Shown in pieces: positions 18,994 to 28,694 of a stretch of DNA of 64,000 nt. Source of the DNA: Thiolapillus brandeum. Its GTDB lineage: Bacteria; Pseudomonadota; Gammaproteobacteria; Chromatiales; Chromatiaceae. The position numbers and the translations under genes are program-made. Numbering within the stretch: position 1 is the stretch's first letter; the number at the start of each line of letters is the position of its first letter. Location: the NCBI RefSeq assembly GCF_000828615.1, contig NZ_AP012273.1, positions 744,001 to 808,000 on the forward strand. The letters are read 5' to 3'. The notes under the pieces were generated by a model. That model worked only from the letters and a program-made list of their open reading frames with translations, was not told the origin of the DNA and ran no database searches.

Positions 18994-19310
18994 GCGATAC
19001 TTTGAGCCAGCTCGCCCAGGTGCTGGAGGCGCGTAAAGGTGCTTCTCCGGACAGCTCCTATGTCGCCAGCCTCTACCACAAGGGACTGGATGCCATTTTG
19101 AAGAAAATCGGCGAGGAAGCCACGGAAACCGTGATGGCGGCCAAGGATGGTGACAAGGACAAGATCATTTATGAAACCGCGGATCTGTGGTTTCACAGTA
19201 TGGTGTTGCTGGCCCAGCAAGGACTGGGGCCGGACGATGTATTGAAAGAACTGGAACGCCGCTTTGGCCTTTCCGGCCTGGAAGAAAAAGCCAGCCGCAA
19301 GGTGGATTAG
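18990..19310 (+). CDS. hisE: Phosphoribosyl-ATP pyrophosphatase
   Basis: 106 residues of the all-alpha MazG-like fold that hydrolyses PR-ATP to PR-AMP, the second step of histidine synthesis. Typical sequence: [20 protein letters not shown] followed by [13 protein letters not shown] and [14 protein letters not shown], with acidic metal ligands in EExxE and the second ExxD. It starts with GTG that overlaps the hisF stop. It is the stand-alone form, not fused to HisI. Confidence 0.95.
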   Translation: MSDTLSQLAQVLEARKGASPDSSYVASLYHKGLDAILKKIGEEATETVMAAKDGDKDKIIYETADLWFHSMVLLAQQGLGPDDVLKELERRFGLSGLEEKASRKVD

Positions 19311-19394
19311 GGTATTATTTGCCAGGGTCTTGTAGCGTTGTCCGTCCAAACGCCGGGCAAAAAGCGTATTTACTATTGAATCTGGAGTAGAAAC

Positions 19395-19637
19395 ATGGGT
19401 TTAGGTGGAATCAGTATCTGGCAGCTGTTGATCGTCCTGGTCATCGTGCTGTTGTTGTTCGGCACCAAGCGTCTGCGCAACATGGGCTCTGATCTTGGCA
19501 CGGCTTTCAAGGGGTTCAAGAAAGCCGTGAGCGATGGTGAGAAGGAAGTCGATGAAAAGAAGCTGGCGGATGCCAACAAACAGGACAGTGTTATCGAGGG
19601 TGAAGCTACCCGGGAAAAGGACAAGACCGACGCCTGA
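19395..19637 (+). CDS. tatA: Sec-independent translocase subunit TatA
   Basis: 80 residues: one N-terminal membrane helix ([15 protein letters not shown]), then the hinge-type [14 protein letters not shown] and an amphipathic helix with [10 protein letters not shown], ending in a charged tail. This is the pore-forming subunit of the twin-arginine route that exports folded proteins, including many iron-sulfur and molybdenum enzymes. It is followed by tatB and tatC with short gaps or overlaps. Confidence 0.96.
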   Translation: MGLGGISIWQLLIVLVIVLLLFGTKRLRNMGSDLGTAFKGFKKAVSDGEKEVDEKKLADANKQDSVIEGEATREKDKTDA

Positions 19638-19652
19638 CAGGCGTGATTTCCC

Positions 19653-20012
19653 ATGTTTGATATCGGTTTCTTCGAATTGCTGCTGATCGCGGTAGTGGCT
19701 CTGCTGGTTATCGGCCCCGAGCGGCTGCCCACAGTGGCCCGAACTGCTGGTATGTGGATCGGGAGGGGGCGGCGTATGCTCATGTCGGTGAAGGCGGATA
19801 TTGAAAAGGAACTCAAGGCCGAAGAACTCAAGCGGGTGCTGGAGGAGCAGGCCAGATCCACGGGTATGCATGAAATACTCGATGATACGCGAAGCGCTCT
19901 GAACGATGTCAGGCAGGAAACCGAATCAGTGGCCAAGAGTGCAGAAAAAGTAGCGCAGGACGAAACCTCCGGGGAACCCGTCTCTCAAGGGGAAAGAATC
20001 GACAAACCATGA
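19653..20012 (+). CDS. tatB: Sec-independent translocase subunit TatB
   Basis: 119 residues beginning MFDIGFFELLLIAVVALLVIGPERLP, the TatB signature with the conserved Glu in the helix and the GPERLP hinge. A long amphipathic helix and charged tail follow. TatB forms the substrate receptor with TatC. Its TGA overlaps the tatC ATG (ATGA). Confidence 0.95.
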   Translation: MFDIGFFELLLIAVVALLVIGPERLPTVARTAGMWIGRGRRMLMSVKADIEKELKAEELKRVLEEQARSTGMHEILDDTRSALNDVRQETESVAKSAEKVAQDETSGEPVSQGERIDKP

Positions 20013-21142
20013 GCAACGCAGCCACTACCGACGCTGAACTGCCGTTCATGTCACATCTGTTGGAACTGCGAGACCGCCTGTTGCGCGCAGTACTGGTGGT
20101 GCTGGTGGTTTTTCTGGCGCTGTTTCCTTTCGGCAACGATATCTATCATTTCATTGCGGAGCCCCTGATGGCAGTGATGCCGGACGGCACTTCCATGATT
20201 GCCACCAAGGTAGCGTCGCCGTTTCTCACCCCCTTCAAACTCAGTTTGATTGCCGCAGTATTTGTCAGCATGCCTTATCTGCTCTACCAGCTGTGGGGCT
20301 TCGTGGCGCCAGGACTGTATGCACACGAAAAACGCATGGCCATGCCGCTGCTGGCTTCCAGTGTGGTGTTGTTCTACCTGGGTGCGGCTTTTGCTTACTA
20401 CGTGGTTTTCCCCCTGGTATTCCGGTTCTTCACCAGTGTTACCCCTGAAGGCGTGGCGGTAATGACGGATATTTCCGAGTACCTGGATTTCGTTCTGACC
20501 CTGTTTTTTGCCTTCGGCCTGGCGTTTGAAATCCCCATCGCCACCATCCTGCTGGTATGGATGGGCATGACCACGCCGGAAAAACTCGCCCGCAAACGGC
20601 CCTATGTGGTGGTTGGCGTGTTTGTGATCGGCATGTTGCTGACGCCGCCGGACATCATCTCCCAGACCCTTCTGGCTCTGCCCATGTGGGTGTTGTTCGA
20701 AGCCGGGATCATCTTTTCCCGTTTCTTCGTTCGTGAGCAGGAGGACGATGAAAATGAGTCTGAAGATGAAGTGGATGGGGAAGCTGGCGTCGCAGCCGCT
20801 GCAACCCCTGCCGGGGCCAGTGTCGCGACTCCGCCTGTGCATACCCAGGCGGAAGAAAGCGACTTCCAGCCTTTGAGCGACGCGGAAATGGAGGCTGAAC
20901 TGGATCGTCTGGAAGCTGAAATGGATGCAGAGCATTCTGCAGAAAACGATTCTGAAGAAGAAACAGCATCCGCCGAAAAGGAGGGGGATTCCGTGGATCG
21001 AAAACTGGTTCGGGTCAACCAACTGCGTGATGCCATGGACTTCGATGCCGCGCGCAAGCTGCTCTATGAAGTGCTGGTGGAAGGGAATGAGAACCAGGTG
21101 CTGGTGGCGAGAAACATTCTCTCCCAGCTGGATGATGAATAG
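20009..21142 (+). CDS. tatC: Twin-arginine translocase TatC with long C-terminal extension
   Basis: 377 residues, against about 250 for the family. Residues 1-240 are a normal six-helix TatC (FMSHLLELRDRLLRA at the N-terminus, LYAHEKRM, FAFGLAFEIP, then RPYVVVGVFVIGMLLTPPD). Residues about 241-377 are an added acidic, Ala/Pro/Glu-rich linker plus a terminal helical unit of about 40 residues (LRDAMDFDAARKLLYEVL then EGNENQVLVARNILSQL) that looks like the C-terminal helical unit of FimV. The last eight bases overlap the next gene. The extension must face the cytoplasm. Function of the extension is unknown. Confidence 0.93.
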   Translation: MSNAATTDAELPFMSHLLELRDRLLRAVLVVLVVFLALFPFGNDIYHFIAEPLMAVMPDGTSMIATKVASPFLTPFKLSLIAAVFVSMPYLLYQLWGFVAPGLYAHEKRMAMPLLASSVVLFYLGAAFAYYVVFPLVFRFFTSVTPEGVAVMTDISEYLDFVLTLFFAFGLAFEIPIATILLVWMGMTTPEKLARKRPYVVVGVFVIGMLLTPPDIISQTLLALPMWVLFEAGIIFSRFFVREQEDDENESEDEVDGEAGVAAAATPAGASVATPPVHTQAEESDFQPLSDAEMEAELDRLEAEMDAEHSAENDSEEETASAEKEGDSVDRKLVRVNQLRDAMDFDAARKLLYEVLVEGNENQVLVARNILSQLDDE

Positions 21143-22970
21143 AGCCGCAGTTTTTTTGCTCATGATCGTCTGGGTAAGCGCCCAGGCCCTGGAAAACCGC
21201 CTCGCAGACAACCCTTCTCCCTATCTCGCCATGCACGGCCATGATCCTGTGGCCTGGCAGGAGTGGAATGCCGAAACCCTGGATCTGGCAAAAAAGGAAG
21301 GCAAACTGCTGTTTATCTCCAGCGGTTATTTTGCCTGTCACTGGTGCCATGTCATGCAACGGGAGAGCTACAGCAATCCTGTTATCGCTGAACTGCTCAA
21401 CAAGTACTTTATCCCGGTCAAGGTGGACAGGGAACTGAATCCCGCCCTGGATGAGCACCTCATCGATTTCGTACAGCGCACCCAGGGGCGGGCGGGCTGG
21501 CCCCTGAATGTGTTTCTGACCCCGGAAGGCTATCCCCTGGTGGGCATGACCTATGTGTCCCCGGAAAAATTCCGCACACTTCTGAATCGTCTACAGAAAA
21601 TGTGGCAGGCGGAACGCCCTCAAGCCACGCGCCTGGCGAAGCAGGCCCTGGAGGCTCTGGTGGCAACACGCCAGGGAAAAGCCGGAGATGAGCTGATATC
21701 CCGCCAGGAATTGCAGCAGAAGTTCCTCGAATCCGCCATGGACATTGCTGACGATATTGCCGGGGGCTTTGGACAGCAAAACCGCTTTCCCATGACGCCC
21801 CAGCTTTCCGCCCTGCTGGAAATCCAGGCTCGGCACCCGGAGGAGAATCTGGCGCATTTTCTGCGCCTGACCCTGGATCAGATGGCCTCCCGGGGAATGC
21901 GTGATCATCTTGGCGGCGGTTTCTTCCGCTACACCATGGATCCGGGCTGGCGCAGGCCGCACTATGAAAAAATGCTCTACACACAGGCGCTTCTGGCCAG
22001 GTTGTACCTGCGCGCTGCGGAAGTGTTCAAGGAGCCTCGCTACGCAGCTGTTGCCCGTGACACTCTGGATTTTACCCTGCGCGAGATGTGTGCGGGCAGT
22101 GCCTGTGTGGCCAGCTTTTCCGCTGTGGATGGTGGAGGTGTGGAAGGTGGCTATTACCTGTGGAAAGAGGCCGAGCTGAAACAACTGCTCAAAGGGCAGT
22201 TGTGGCCCCTGGCGCGGGATCACTGGCAGCTGAAAGGTTTCGACAACAACCCCGAAGGAGTGCTGCCCATGCAGGGCGCTTCTGTAGAGGAACTTGCCAG
22301 GGCTCACCATCTGCCGGAGGCCGAAGTCCGTGATCTCCTGGAAAAGGCGAGACGGATACTGCTGGAGGTGCGCCGCAAGCGCAGCCTGCCCGTGGACAGT
22401 AAGCGCCTGGCTGGCTGGAACGGTCTGATGCTTGGCGCCCTGTCCCAGGCCGCAAGGCAGGAAGGGCAAGGGGATTATCGGAATGCCGCCGAGGGACTGC
22501 GCCGCTACATTGTGAAAAAGCTTTGGAATGGCCGACAGTTGTGTCGTGCGGTTCACCAGGGTAAACCAGTGGGGCAGGCTTCCCTGGCAGATTATGCCTA
22601 TGTCGCCGAAGGACTGAGGCAGTTCGCTTTGGTCACAGGGCGGGATGAGGAGACCGGACTGATGGAAACCCTGTTGAAGTCCGCCTGGCGGGATTTTCAT
22701 ACGCCAAAAGGCTGGATCAGCAGTTCCAGCGCCTTGTTGCCTGGCATGCCTTCCGTGCCGGTACAGGAAGACGGTGCCCTGCCATCGGCATCCGCCATTG
22801 TTTTGAGGCTGTCCCTGCTGTCGCAGGATGCCGGTCTGCTTGAGGAAGCCAGGGGGCTGGTACCCGCCAGCTGGCTGGCGGTGCAGGATGCCCCTTTCTG
22901 GTACGCCACCACGGTAAGTGTGCTGCTGTTCTCCCGTAACCCGCCCGCTGCCGCCGGACTATCTCTCTGA
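21135..22970 (+). CDS. Secreted DUF255 (YyaL/SPATA20-like) thioredoxin-fold protein
   Basis: 611 residues. An N-terminal hydrophobic signal (MNRAAVFLLMIVWVSAQA) is followed by the DUF255 thioredoxin-fold domain: NPSPYLAMHGHDPVAWQEW, then CHWCHVM with Cys68 and Cys71, and TQGRAGWPLNVFLTPEG. The rest is an alpha/alpha toroid like that of glycosidases and N-acylglucosamine epimerases (GGGFFRYTMDPGWRRPHYEKML, KRLAGWNGLML). YyaL family members are generally cytosolic; the signal suggests periplasmic location. Its start lies inside the last codons of tatC. Role unknown. Confidence 0.82.
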   Translation: MNRAAVFLLMIVWVSAQALENRLADNPSPYLAMHGHDPVAWQEWNAETLDLAKKEGKLLFISSGYFACHWCHVMQRESYSNPVIAELLNKYFIPVKVDRELNPALDEHLIDFVQRTQGRAGWPLNVFLTPEGYPLVGMTYVSPEKFRTLLNRLQKMWQAERPQATRLAKQALEALVATRQGKAGDELISRQELQQKFLESAMDIADDIAGGFGQQNRFPMTPQLSALLEIQARHPEENLAHFLRLTLDQMASRGMRDHLGGGFFRYTMDPGWRRPHYEKMLYTQALLARLYLRAAEVFKEPRYAAVARDTLDFTLREMCAGSACVASFSAVDGGGVEGGYYLWKEAELKQLLKGQLWPLARDHWQLKGFDNNPEGVLPMQGASVEELARAHHLPEAEVRDLLEKARRILLEVRRKRSLPVDSKRLAGWNGLMLGALSQAARQEGQGDYRNAAEGLRRYIVKKLWNGRQLCRAVHQGKPVGQASLADYAYVAEGLRQFALVTGRDEETGLMETLLKSAWRDFHTPKGWISSSSALLPGMPSVPVQEDGALPSASAIVLRLSLLSQDAGLLEEARGLVPASWLAVQDAPFWYATTVSVLLFSRNPPAAAGLSL

Positions 22971-23016
22971 TTGGAAAGCCTGCATTCTCTGCTGGATTCA
23001 GGAATTCAGGTCTGAC

Positions 23017-24711
23017 TCAAGGAGATGGATTCAGGCGTGGCAGCAGGTGATCGTCGGTTGCAGGCCGGCAGTTACGGAAACGAATGGGGAATAGCCGGGG
23101 TTTGATCTGACGCTTGAAGTCGGCTTTCCATTGTTTGAAGGATTCCAGTTTCTGTCCGCCGTAAACTGCGCTTTCCAGTTTGGCCATCAACACCTGTACC
23201 TGACGGGGATGGGCGGCGGGATGACAGGCGATGATACTGCTGCCTAGATACTGAAGATCTGCGTGACGGCGGACCCCCAGATGCTTGGCCGCGAGTATTT
23301 GCAGGGCAGATACCCAGGTAGCGGGATCTTCTTCCTTTTCCAGGGCGCGCAGGCAATACCAGAGTTTCCATGAAACCGGCAGATTCCGGGCTATCCAGGT
23401 GCGCAGGCGGTGAGCATGTCGCCGGGGAGAAACGCGACGCCCCAGTGCCGCCAGAGGTTGATAGAGTTCGCCCAGCAGTTTCCGGCTGTGATCAGAGATC
23501 CAGACGGTGATGGAATTGCGGCCGGAGCCGAACAATACCTTGAGCCAGGCAATCAGCATGAGCATCACGACCAGTACCAGGGGAATCCAGAACCACAAAC
23601 TGGCGCCTTCGGGCAGACTGAAACCGTCGCGGCTGTCTGCGTCGGGGTTGGGCGCTCCCATAACCGATATTTGACGAATGGGCAAAGTGGTGCTGGCGGC
23701 CTGGCCGGTACGCAGGTTCCACCATTGCAGTGAAATGGTGGGCAGGCTCAGAGTGCCACCCCAGCGCGGCACCAGGGTGAAGTTTTCAGTGCGGCTGCCC
23801 AAAAGATCCAGGCCATCCGCCGATATTTTGCCGCTGGTACTGACCTCTCCCGGGTAGATGTAGAAATCCTTGCTGTGCAGTTGAGAGGCGATTCCCGGCA
23901 GCTGGGTGCCCACAGCACCTACCGCAGTGGTGGTGATGGCCATTTCCAGGGGTTCGCCGGCCTTCAGGTCGTGTGTTTCCGGAAAGCGGGCTTCAAGGCG
24001 GAGGTTGTACAGGGGCAGCCAGGGTTGGACGCCGGGTTGCGCAGGCTGCACATACAGGGTGGTGCCGTGATCAGCGGTGATGTTGAATTCTGTTCCATCA
24101 GTGTATTTGCCAATAACCGTGATACCGGGAAGGTAGATCTCGCCTTCCTTGAGAGGAATCAGCAAATAGGTGTATTCGGTGACCAGGTTGGATTGTCCCG
24201 GCCCGGCATTGCTGAAGGTCACGGGTTTGCCCAGTTGGCGGAATACCGCATCCATGGATTCGGTGGGGCGGGGCGTGGCTTCCTTCAGGTTGCCGCTGCT
24301 TTTGATACGCACCCGGTAGATCAGGTTCTGCTGCACCACCGGGCGGCGCTCACTGACACTGGTTTCTATACCGGGTGCTTGCTGTTTCGGTGCGGGCAGG
24401 GGTGACGGAGCCGGGTAATTGCCCGAGGAAGGTGCTGGCGTGGGGGGATAGCGATACTGGTAACGGTACTGGCGGCTCCAGTGATTCTGGATGGGGGGGG
24501 TGCCGGAATAAGAGGTGGATGGAGTAGGGCGATAGTGGGGCTGCTCAGGCCAACCGGGTGCGGGTTGTGTGGCACCGGGCTGGGTGGCGGGCTTCACATA
24601 ATAAGGGGGATAGTAACCTGGTGTCGCCGGAGCAGAAAGCAGCCCTGTCCAGGGAAAGAGGCTGAGAAGGCCAATGGCAAAAAACTTACGCAGTAATCTG
24701 AAACAGTACAT
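23017..24711 (-). CDS. BatD-like protein with Pro/Tyr-rich N-terminal region
   Basis: About 564 residues. A signal-like hydrophobic start (FFAIGLLSLFPWTGLLSA) leads to a Pro/Tyr/Gln-rich stretch of about 95 residues; then beta-sandwich repeats of the BatD (oxygen tolerance) type, with LIYRVRIKSSGNLKE, TEYTYLLIPLKEGEIYLPGI and RWGGTLSLPTISLQWWN. A membrane helix (FWIPLVLVVMLMLIAWLKVL) precedes a basic cytoplasmic C-terminus of about 160 residues. BatD works with MoxR ATPase and BatA/BatB, none of which lies in the window. It converges with the DUF255 gene. The start at 24711 is chosen from the signal sequence. Confidence 0.65.
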   Translation of the reverse strand: MYCFRLLRKFFAIGLLSLFPWTGLLSAPATPGYYPPYYVKPATQPGATQPAPGWPEQPHYRPTPSTSYSGTPPIQNHWSRQYRYQYRYPPTPAPSSGNYPAPSPLPAPKQQAPGIETSVSERRPVVQQNLIYRVRIKSSGNLKEATPRPTESMDAVFRQLGKPVTFSNAGPGQSNLVTEYTYLLIPLKEGEIYLPGITVIGKYTDGTEFNITADHGTTLYVQPAQPGVQPWLPLYNLRLEARFPETHDLKAGEPLEMAITTTAVGAVGTQLPGIASQLHSKDFYIYPGEVSTSGKISADGLDLLGSRTENFTLVPRWGGTLSLPTISLQWWNLRTGQAASTTLPIRQISVMGAPNPDADSRDGFSLPEGASLWFWIPLVLVVMLMLIAWLKVLFGSGRNSITVWISDHSRKLLGELYQPLAALGRRVSPRRHAHRLRTWIARNLPVSWKLWYCLRALEKEEDPATWVSALQILAAKHLGVRRHADLQYLGSSIIACHPAAHPRQVQVLMAKLESAVYGGQKLESFKQWKADFKRQIKPRLFPIRFRNCRPATDDHLLPRLNPSP

Positions 24712-24787
24712 TCTTTCGATAGTAGTCTTCCCGGAGAATGCCCGCAAGAGGCGGGCACACAGTGAGGTGCCATTTTTCGAGATTGTG

Positions 24788-24793
24788 TATAAT
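24788..24793 (+). promoter_or_regulatory. Candidate -10 box for tRNA-Leu
   Basis: A perfect TATAAT lies 39 bases before the tRNA, followed by a G+C-rich stretch (GCCGGG), the typical discriminator of stringently controlled stable-RNA promoters. No close match to TTGACA lies at 16-18 bases upstream. Confidence 0.45.
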
Positions 24794-24831
24794 GCCGGGT
24801 TCACCGGGATGGCGGCATGCCGCTTTTCCGA

Positions 24832-24916
<85 letters not shown>

Positions 24917-25052
24917 GATTTGCAAGGCCGGGCAGCCCGTGGGTGGCCGTTTCGGCACGCGGCGCTTTCCATGCCGCAAACTGGCGGGTGCTTTGCCCAT
25001 GCAAGGCGCCCATTCACCAAAACAGACAGACTACTGTCGGAGAAAGTTTCAA

Positions 25053-26357
25053 ATGCAAGTATCTGTTGAATCGGGCGAAGGCCTGGTAAAACGTTTGCTG
25101 GTCAATTTGCCCGCGGACAAGGTTAATGAACTGGTCGACGCCAAGCTTAAAGAGGCGGCGCGCACGGTGCGCATGGATGGTTTTCGTCCTGGCAAGGTGC
25201 CCCTGCGAGTCGTCAAACAGCGTTATGGCGAGCAGGTTCGGCAGGATGCTTATGGCGAGTTGATCCAGTCCAGCTTCTACGAAGCCGCAACCCAGGAAAA
25301 TCTTCGCCCTGTGGGTGAGCCCAGCATCGAGCTGCGCGAAGATGATGCGGATGGCGGCCTGGCCTATACCGCCTCTTTCGAGGTCATGCCGGAACTGGCC
25401 CTGAGTGATCTGTCCTCCCTGGAGATCAAGCGTCCCGTGACTGAAGTCACCGATGCGGATGTGGACAGAATGATCGAAAAGTTGCGTGAACAGCGCACCG
25501 AGTGGATCGATGTCGATCGTGGCGCCCAGGACGGGGATCGTGTGACCATGGACTTCACGGGCATCATGGATGGAGAGGCTTTCGAAGGCGGCAGCGCTGA
25601 GGACATTCCTCTGGTGCTGGGTTCCGGCACCATGATTCCCGGCTTCGAGGATGGCCTGGTTGGTGTCAAGGCCGGCGACAGGAAAACCCTGGAGCTGAAA
25701 TTCCCTGAAGACTACCGCGTAGAAAACCTGGCGGGCAAGGATGTAAGCTTCGAAGTTGAGGTCAAGGCCGTGGCCGAACCCAAGCTTCCCGAGGTGGACG
25801 AAGCGTTTATCAAGGCTCTGGGTGTCGAAGAGGGCACGGAAGAGGCCCTGCGCAAGGAGATTCGTGAGAATATGGATCGTGAAGTGCGCCAAAAAGTGAA
25901 AACACGTACCAAGGAAGCCGTTATGGATGCCCTGCTGGCCGCCAATGAGTTTGATGTACCGGGCGCCATAGTTTCCCAGGAAGCCGAGGCTCTGAAGAAG
26001 CAGACTCAGCAGGATATGGCCCAGGCAGGCCAGCAAAGCAGCCTGGATCTGCCCGCCAGTGTTTTCGAGCCCCAGGCCGAACGCCGTGTGAAGCTGGGAT
26101 TGATGGTCAATGAGCTGATTCGTGCCAATGAGATCGATGTGGATCAGGCCCGGGTGGATGAAGCGATCGCTGAACAGGCGGCAACCTTTGAAGATCCCCA
26201 GGAAATCATCAACTGGTACCAGGAAAATCCTCAGGCCCGCTCCTCTGTGGAGAATGTGGTGATGGAAGACCAGGTAGTGGACCTTATTCTGGAAAAAGCA
26301 AAGGTCGAGGACGAGACGCTGTCTTTCGATGAGTTGCTGAACAACAATCAGGGATAA
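25053..26357 (+). CDS. tig: Trigger factor
   Basis: 434 residues. The ribosome-binding N-terminal domain has the signature [16 protein letters not shown]; the peptidyl-prolyl isomerase domain (about residues 150-245) has [20 protein letters not shown] and PGFEDGLVG; the C-terminal helical domain follows. It is the ribosome-associated chaperone of nascent chains. The ATG at 25053 follows GGAG; a longer frame upstream overlaps the tRNA and is not coding. It stands at the head of tig-clpP-clpX-lon. Confidence 0.97.
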   Translation: MQVSVESGEGLVKRLLVNLPADKVNELVDAKLKEAARTVRMDGFRPGKVPLRVVKQRYGEQVRQDAYGELIQSSFYEAATQENLRPVGEPSIELREDDADGGLAYTASFEVMPELALSDLSSLEIKRPVTEVTDADVDRMIEKLREQRTEWIDVDRGAQDGDRVTMDFTGIMDGEAFEGGSAEDIPLVLGSGTMIPGFEDGLVGVKAGDRKTLELKFPEDYRVENLAGKDVSFEVEVKAVAEPKLPEVDEAFIKALGVEEGTEEALRKEIRENMDREVRQKVKTRTKEAVMDALLAANEFDVPGAIVSQEAEALKKQTQQDMAQAGQQSSLDLPASVFEPQAERRVKLGLMVNELIRANEIDVDQARVDEAIAEQAATFEDPQEIINWYQENPQARSSVENVVMEDQVVDLILEKAKVEDETLSFDELLNNNQG

Positions 26358-26413
26358 TCCCGGTGTTACCGCCTGGTGGCGGAAGGGTTTTCCAACAGGT
26401 AGAGAGAGGAATC

Positions 26414-27046
26414 ATGCGCGACGAATACAAGAACGGCTTTTCTGATCCCATAAATCTGGGACTGGTGCCCATGGTCGTGGAGCAGACAGCGCGTGGAGAG
26501 CGGGCTTTCGATATCTATTCGCGCCTGCTCAAGGAGCGCGTCATCTTCTGTGTGGGGCCTGTGGAAGATCACATGGCGAATCTCATCGTGGCACAGCTTT
26601 TGTTCCTCGAGTCTGAGAATCCGGACAAGGATATTCACCTGTATATCAATTCCCCCGGTGGTTCTGTCACCGCTGGCATGGCCATTTATGACACCATGCA
26701 GTTCGTGCGACCTTCCGTGAGCACCATGTGCATCGGTCAGGCGGCCAGCATGGGGGCGGTATTGCTGGCGGGTGGCGCCAAGGGCAAGCGTTTCTGTCTG
26801 CCCAATTCCCGGGTGATGATCCATCAGCCCCTGGGGGGGTTCCAGGGGCAGGCTTCAGATATCGAGATCCATGCCCGGGAAATCCTGCTGATCCGCGAAC
26901 GTTTGAACAAAATTCTGGCGGATCACAGTGGTCAGTCACTGGAGCGCATTGCCGAAGATACGGAGCGTGACAATTTCATGAGCGCAGAAGAATCCCGGGA
27001 ATACGGTTTGGTTGATGAAGTGCTGGGGGTTCGCAACAACGATTGA
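26414..27046 (+). CDS. clpP: ATP-dependent Clp protease proteolytic subunit
   Basis: 210 residues. The serine protease triad is seen as Ser112 in [13 protein letters not shown], His137 in VMIHQPLGG, and the Asp later in the sequence. The N-terminal propeptide region MRDEYKNGF is short as usual. ClpP forms the 14-mer chamber that pairs with ClpX. The ATG has AGAGAGAGGA upstream. A strong terminator follows, so clpX also has its own promoter. Confidence 0.97.
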   Translation: MRDEYKNGFSDPINLGLVPMVVEQTARGERAFDIYSRLLKERVIFCVGPVEDHMANLIVAQLLFLESENPDKDIHLYINSPGGSVTAGMAIYDTMQFVRPSVSTMCIGQAASMGAVLLAGGAKGKRFCLPNSRVMIHQPLGGFQGQASDIEIHAREILLIRERLNKILADHSGQSLERIAEDTERDNFMSAEESREYGLVDEVLGVRNND

Positions 27047-27082
27047 ACAGCAGGTAAACCCCGGGTTTTACCGGAATTCGGG

Positions 27083-27120
27083 AAAACCGGTTATTTCCCT
27101 GTGAGATAGCCGGTTTTTTT
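27083..27120 (+). terminator. Rho-independent terminator after clpP
   Basis: Nine-base stem ACCGGTTAT with ATAGCCGGT (one T.G wobble), extended by AAA/TTT, loop of 11 bases, then a run of seven T. It should end the tig-clpP message. Confidence 0.88.
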
Positions 27121-27154
27121 GTGCGCCCGGGCAACATACACGCTATTTTCGGGG

Positions 27155-27182
27155 TTGCTATCCTTCGCTCATGGGATATCAT
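27155..27182 (+). promoter_or_regulatory. Candidate sigma-70 promoter for clpX
   Basis: TTGCTA and TATCAT are separated by 16 bases, 52 bases before the clpX ATG and directly after the clpP terminator, where a promoter is needed. Confidence 0.5.
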
Positions 27183-27233
27183 TGAATATGACATTCCCTG
27201 CGGCAGGAAAACGAGGTTTCTAAGGAATACAGC

Positions 27234-28523
27234 ATGAGTGAGAATAACGACGGTAAAGGTGACGACGGCAAACTGTTGTATTGTTCTTTCTGCGGAAAGA
27301 GCCAGCACGAGGTCAAGAAACTGATTGCGGGGCCTTCCGTTTTCGTATGTGATGAATGTGTTGAGCTGTGTAATGACATCATCCGTGAGGAAATGGAAGA
27401 AAATGCCGAGACCCCTGATCAAAAGCTGCCCACCCCTCATGAGATCAAGGAAGGTCTGGACAACTATGTGATCAGTCAGAATCAGGCCAAGCGAGTTCTC
27501 TCGGTGGCCGTGTACAACCATTACAAACGCATGGGGGCTTCCACGGCCAAGGATGAAGTGGAAATCGCCAAATCCAATGTACTGCTCATCGGCCCCACGG
27601 GTTCAGGAAAGACCCTGCTGGCCGAGACTCTGGCGCGCATGCTCAACGTGCCTTTTACCATTGCCGACGCCACCACCCTCACCGAAGCGGGTTACGTGGG
27701 CGAGGATGTGGAAAACATCATCCAGAAGTTGTTGCAGAAGTGTGACTACGACGTGGAAAAAGCCCAGACCGGCATTGTTTATATCGATGAGATCGACAAG
27801 ATCTCGCGCAAGTCGGACAACCCTTCCATTACCCGCGATGTTTCCGGGGAAGGGGTGCAGCAGGCGCTGCTCAAGCTGATTGAAGGCACTATTGCCTCGA
27901 TTCCGCCCCAGGGTGGACGCAAGCATCCCCAGCAGGAGTTTCTGCAGGTGGATACCAGCAAGATCCTGTTCATCGTCGGCGGTGCCTTCGCCGGACTGGA
28001 CAAGGTGGTGCAACGCCGATCCGAAAAGGGTGGCATCGGCTTTTCCGCAGATATCCGCACCAAGGACGAAAGCCGCAGCATTGGTGAACTGTTGCGTGAC
28101 GTGGAGCCGGAGGATCTGGTCAGCTATGGCCTGATTCCGGAATTCGTGGGGCGTCTGCCGGTAGTGGCTACCCTGGAAGAACTGGACGAAGATGCCCTGG
28201 TGAAAATCCTCACGCTGCCCAAGAATGCCCTGGTCAAGCAATACCAACGTCTCTTCGATATGGAAGGCGCCGAGCTGGAGATTCGCGAAGATGCCCTGCG
28301 AGCCATTGCCCGCAAGGCCATGGAGCGCAAGACGGGTGCCCGGGGTTTGCGTACCATTCTCGAACACGTACTGCTGGACATCATGTACGACCTGCCCTCC
28401 ATGGAGAATGTGAGCAAGGTCGTCGTCGATCAGGCAGTGATCGAAGGTGAGACTTCCCCTTATATTATGTATGAAGGCGACGCCGAGGGTTCGCGACCGC
28501 GGGCAGCGGCGAGTACCGACTGA
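27234..28523 (+). CDS. clpX: Clp protease ATP-binding subunit ClpX
   Basis: 429 residues of an AAA+ unfoldase. The N-terminal zinc-binding domain has [14 protein letters not shown] and [10 protein letters not shown]; the Walker A motif GPTGSGKT starts at residue 120; Walker B is IVYIDEIDK; the IGF-type ClpP-binding loop reads KGGIGFSAD. It delivers tagged proteins to ClpP. Preceded by its own promoter candidate and followed by a terminator. Confidence 0.97.
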   Translation: MSENNDGKGDDGKLLYCSFCGKSQHEVKKLIAGPSVFVCDECVELCNDIIREEMEENAETPDQKLPTPHEIKEGLDNYVISQNQAKRVLSVAVYNHYKRMGASTAKDEVEIAKSNVLLIGPTGSGKTLLAETLARMLNVPFTIADATTLTEAGYVGEDVENIIQKLLQKCDYDVEKAQTGIVYIDEIDKISRKSDNPSITRDVSGEGVQQALLKLIEGTIASIPPQGGRKHPQQEFLQVDTSKILFIVGGAFAGLDKVVQRRSEKGGIGFSADIRTKDESRSIGELLRDVEPEDLVSYGLIPEFVGRLPVVATLEELDEDALVKILTLPKNALVKQYQRLFDMEGAELEIREDALRAIARKAMERKTGARGLRTILEHVLLDIMYDLPSMENVSKVVVDQAVIEGETSPYIMYEGDAEGSRPRAAASTD

Positions 28524-28531
28524 AATCTCCC

Positions 28532-28566
28532 ATCAAACCGGTGATAGCGCCGGTTTGATTGTTTTG
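28532..28566 (+). terminator. Rho-independent terminator after clpX
   Basis: A perfect ten-base stem ATCAAACCGG / CCGGTTTGAT with an eight-base loop, followed by TGTTTTG. It separates clpX from lon. Confidence 0.85.
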
Positions 28567-28570
28567 AGCA

Positions 28571-28599
28571 CTTGAAAAATGCGCGTGTCGTCCGCATGT
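28571..28599 (+). promoter_or_regulatory. Heat-shock (sigma-32) promoter for lon
   Basis: CTTGAAA is followed 14 bases later by CCGCATGT. The sigma-32 consensus is CTTGAAA-N13-15-CCCCATNT; this matches all of the -35 and most of the -10. It lies directly after the clpX terminator and about 96 bases before the lon ATG. Confidence 0.7.
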
Positions 28600-28694
28600 G
28601 TTCAAAAAAGTATATTTCACCCATTCCCGGGTACCACAGATTCCAAGCAGCGCTTTCCCATGATGGCCCTGCCGTTCTTCAAGAGGAAACCAAT

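Noticed and set aside
24739-24757. A perfect 7-base hairpin (TGCCCGC / GCGGGCA) between the BatD-like gene and tRNA-Leu.
   Set aside because: No T run follows on either strand, and its place upstream of both genes does not suit a terminator.
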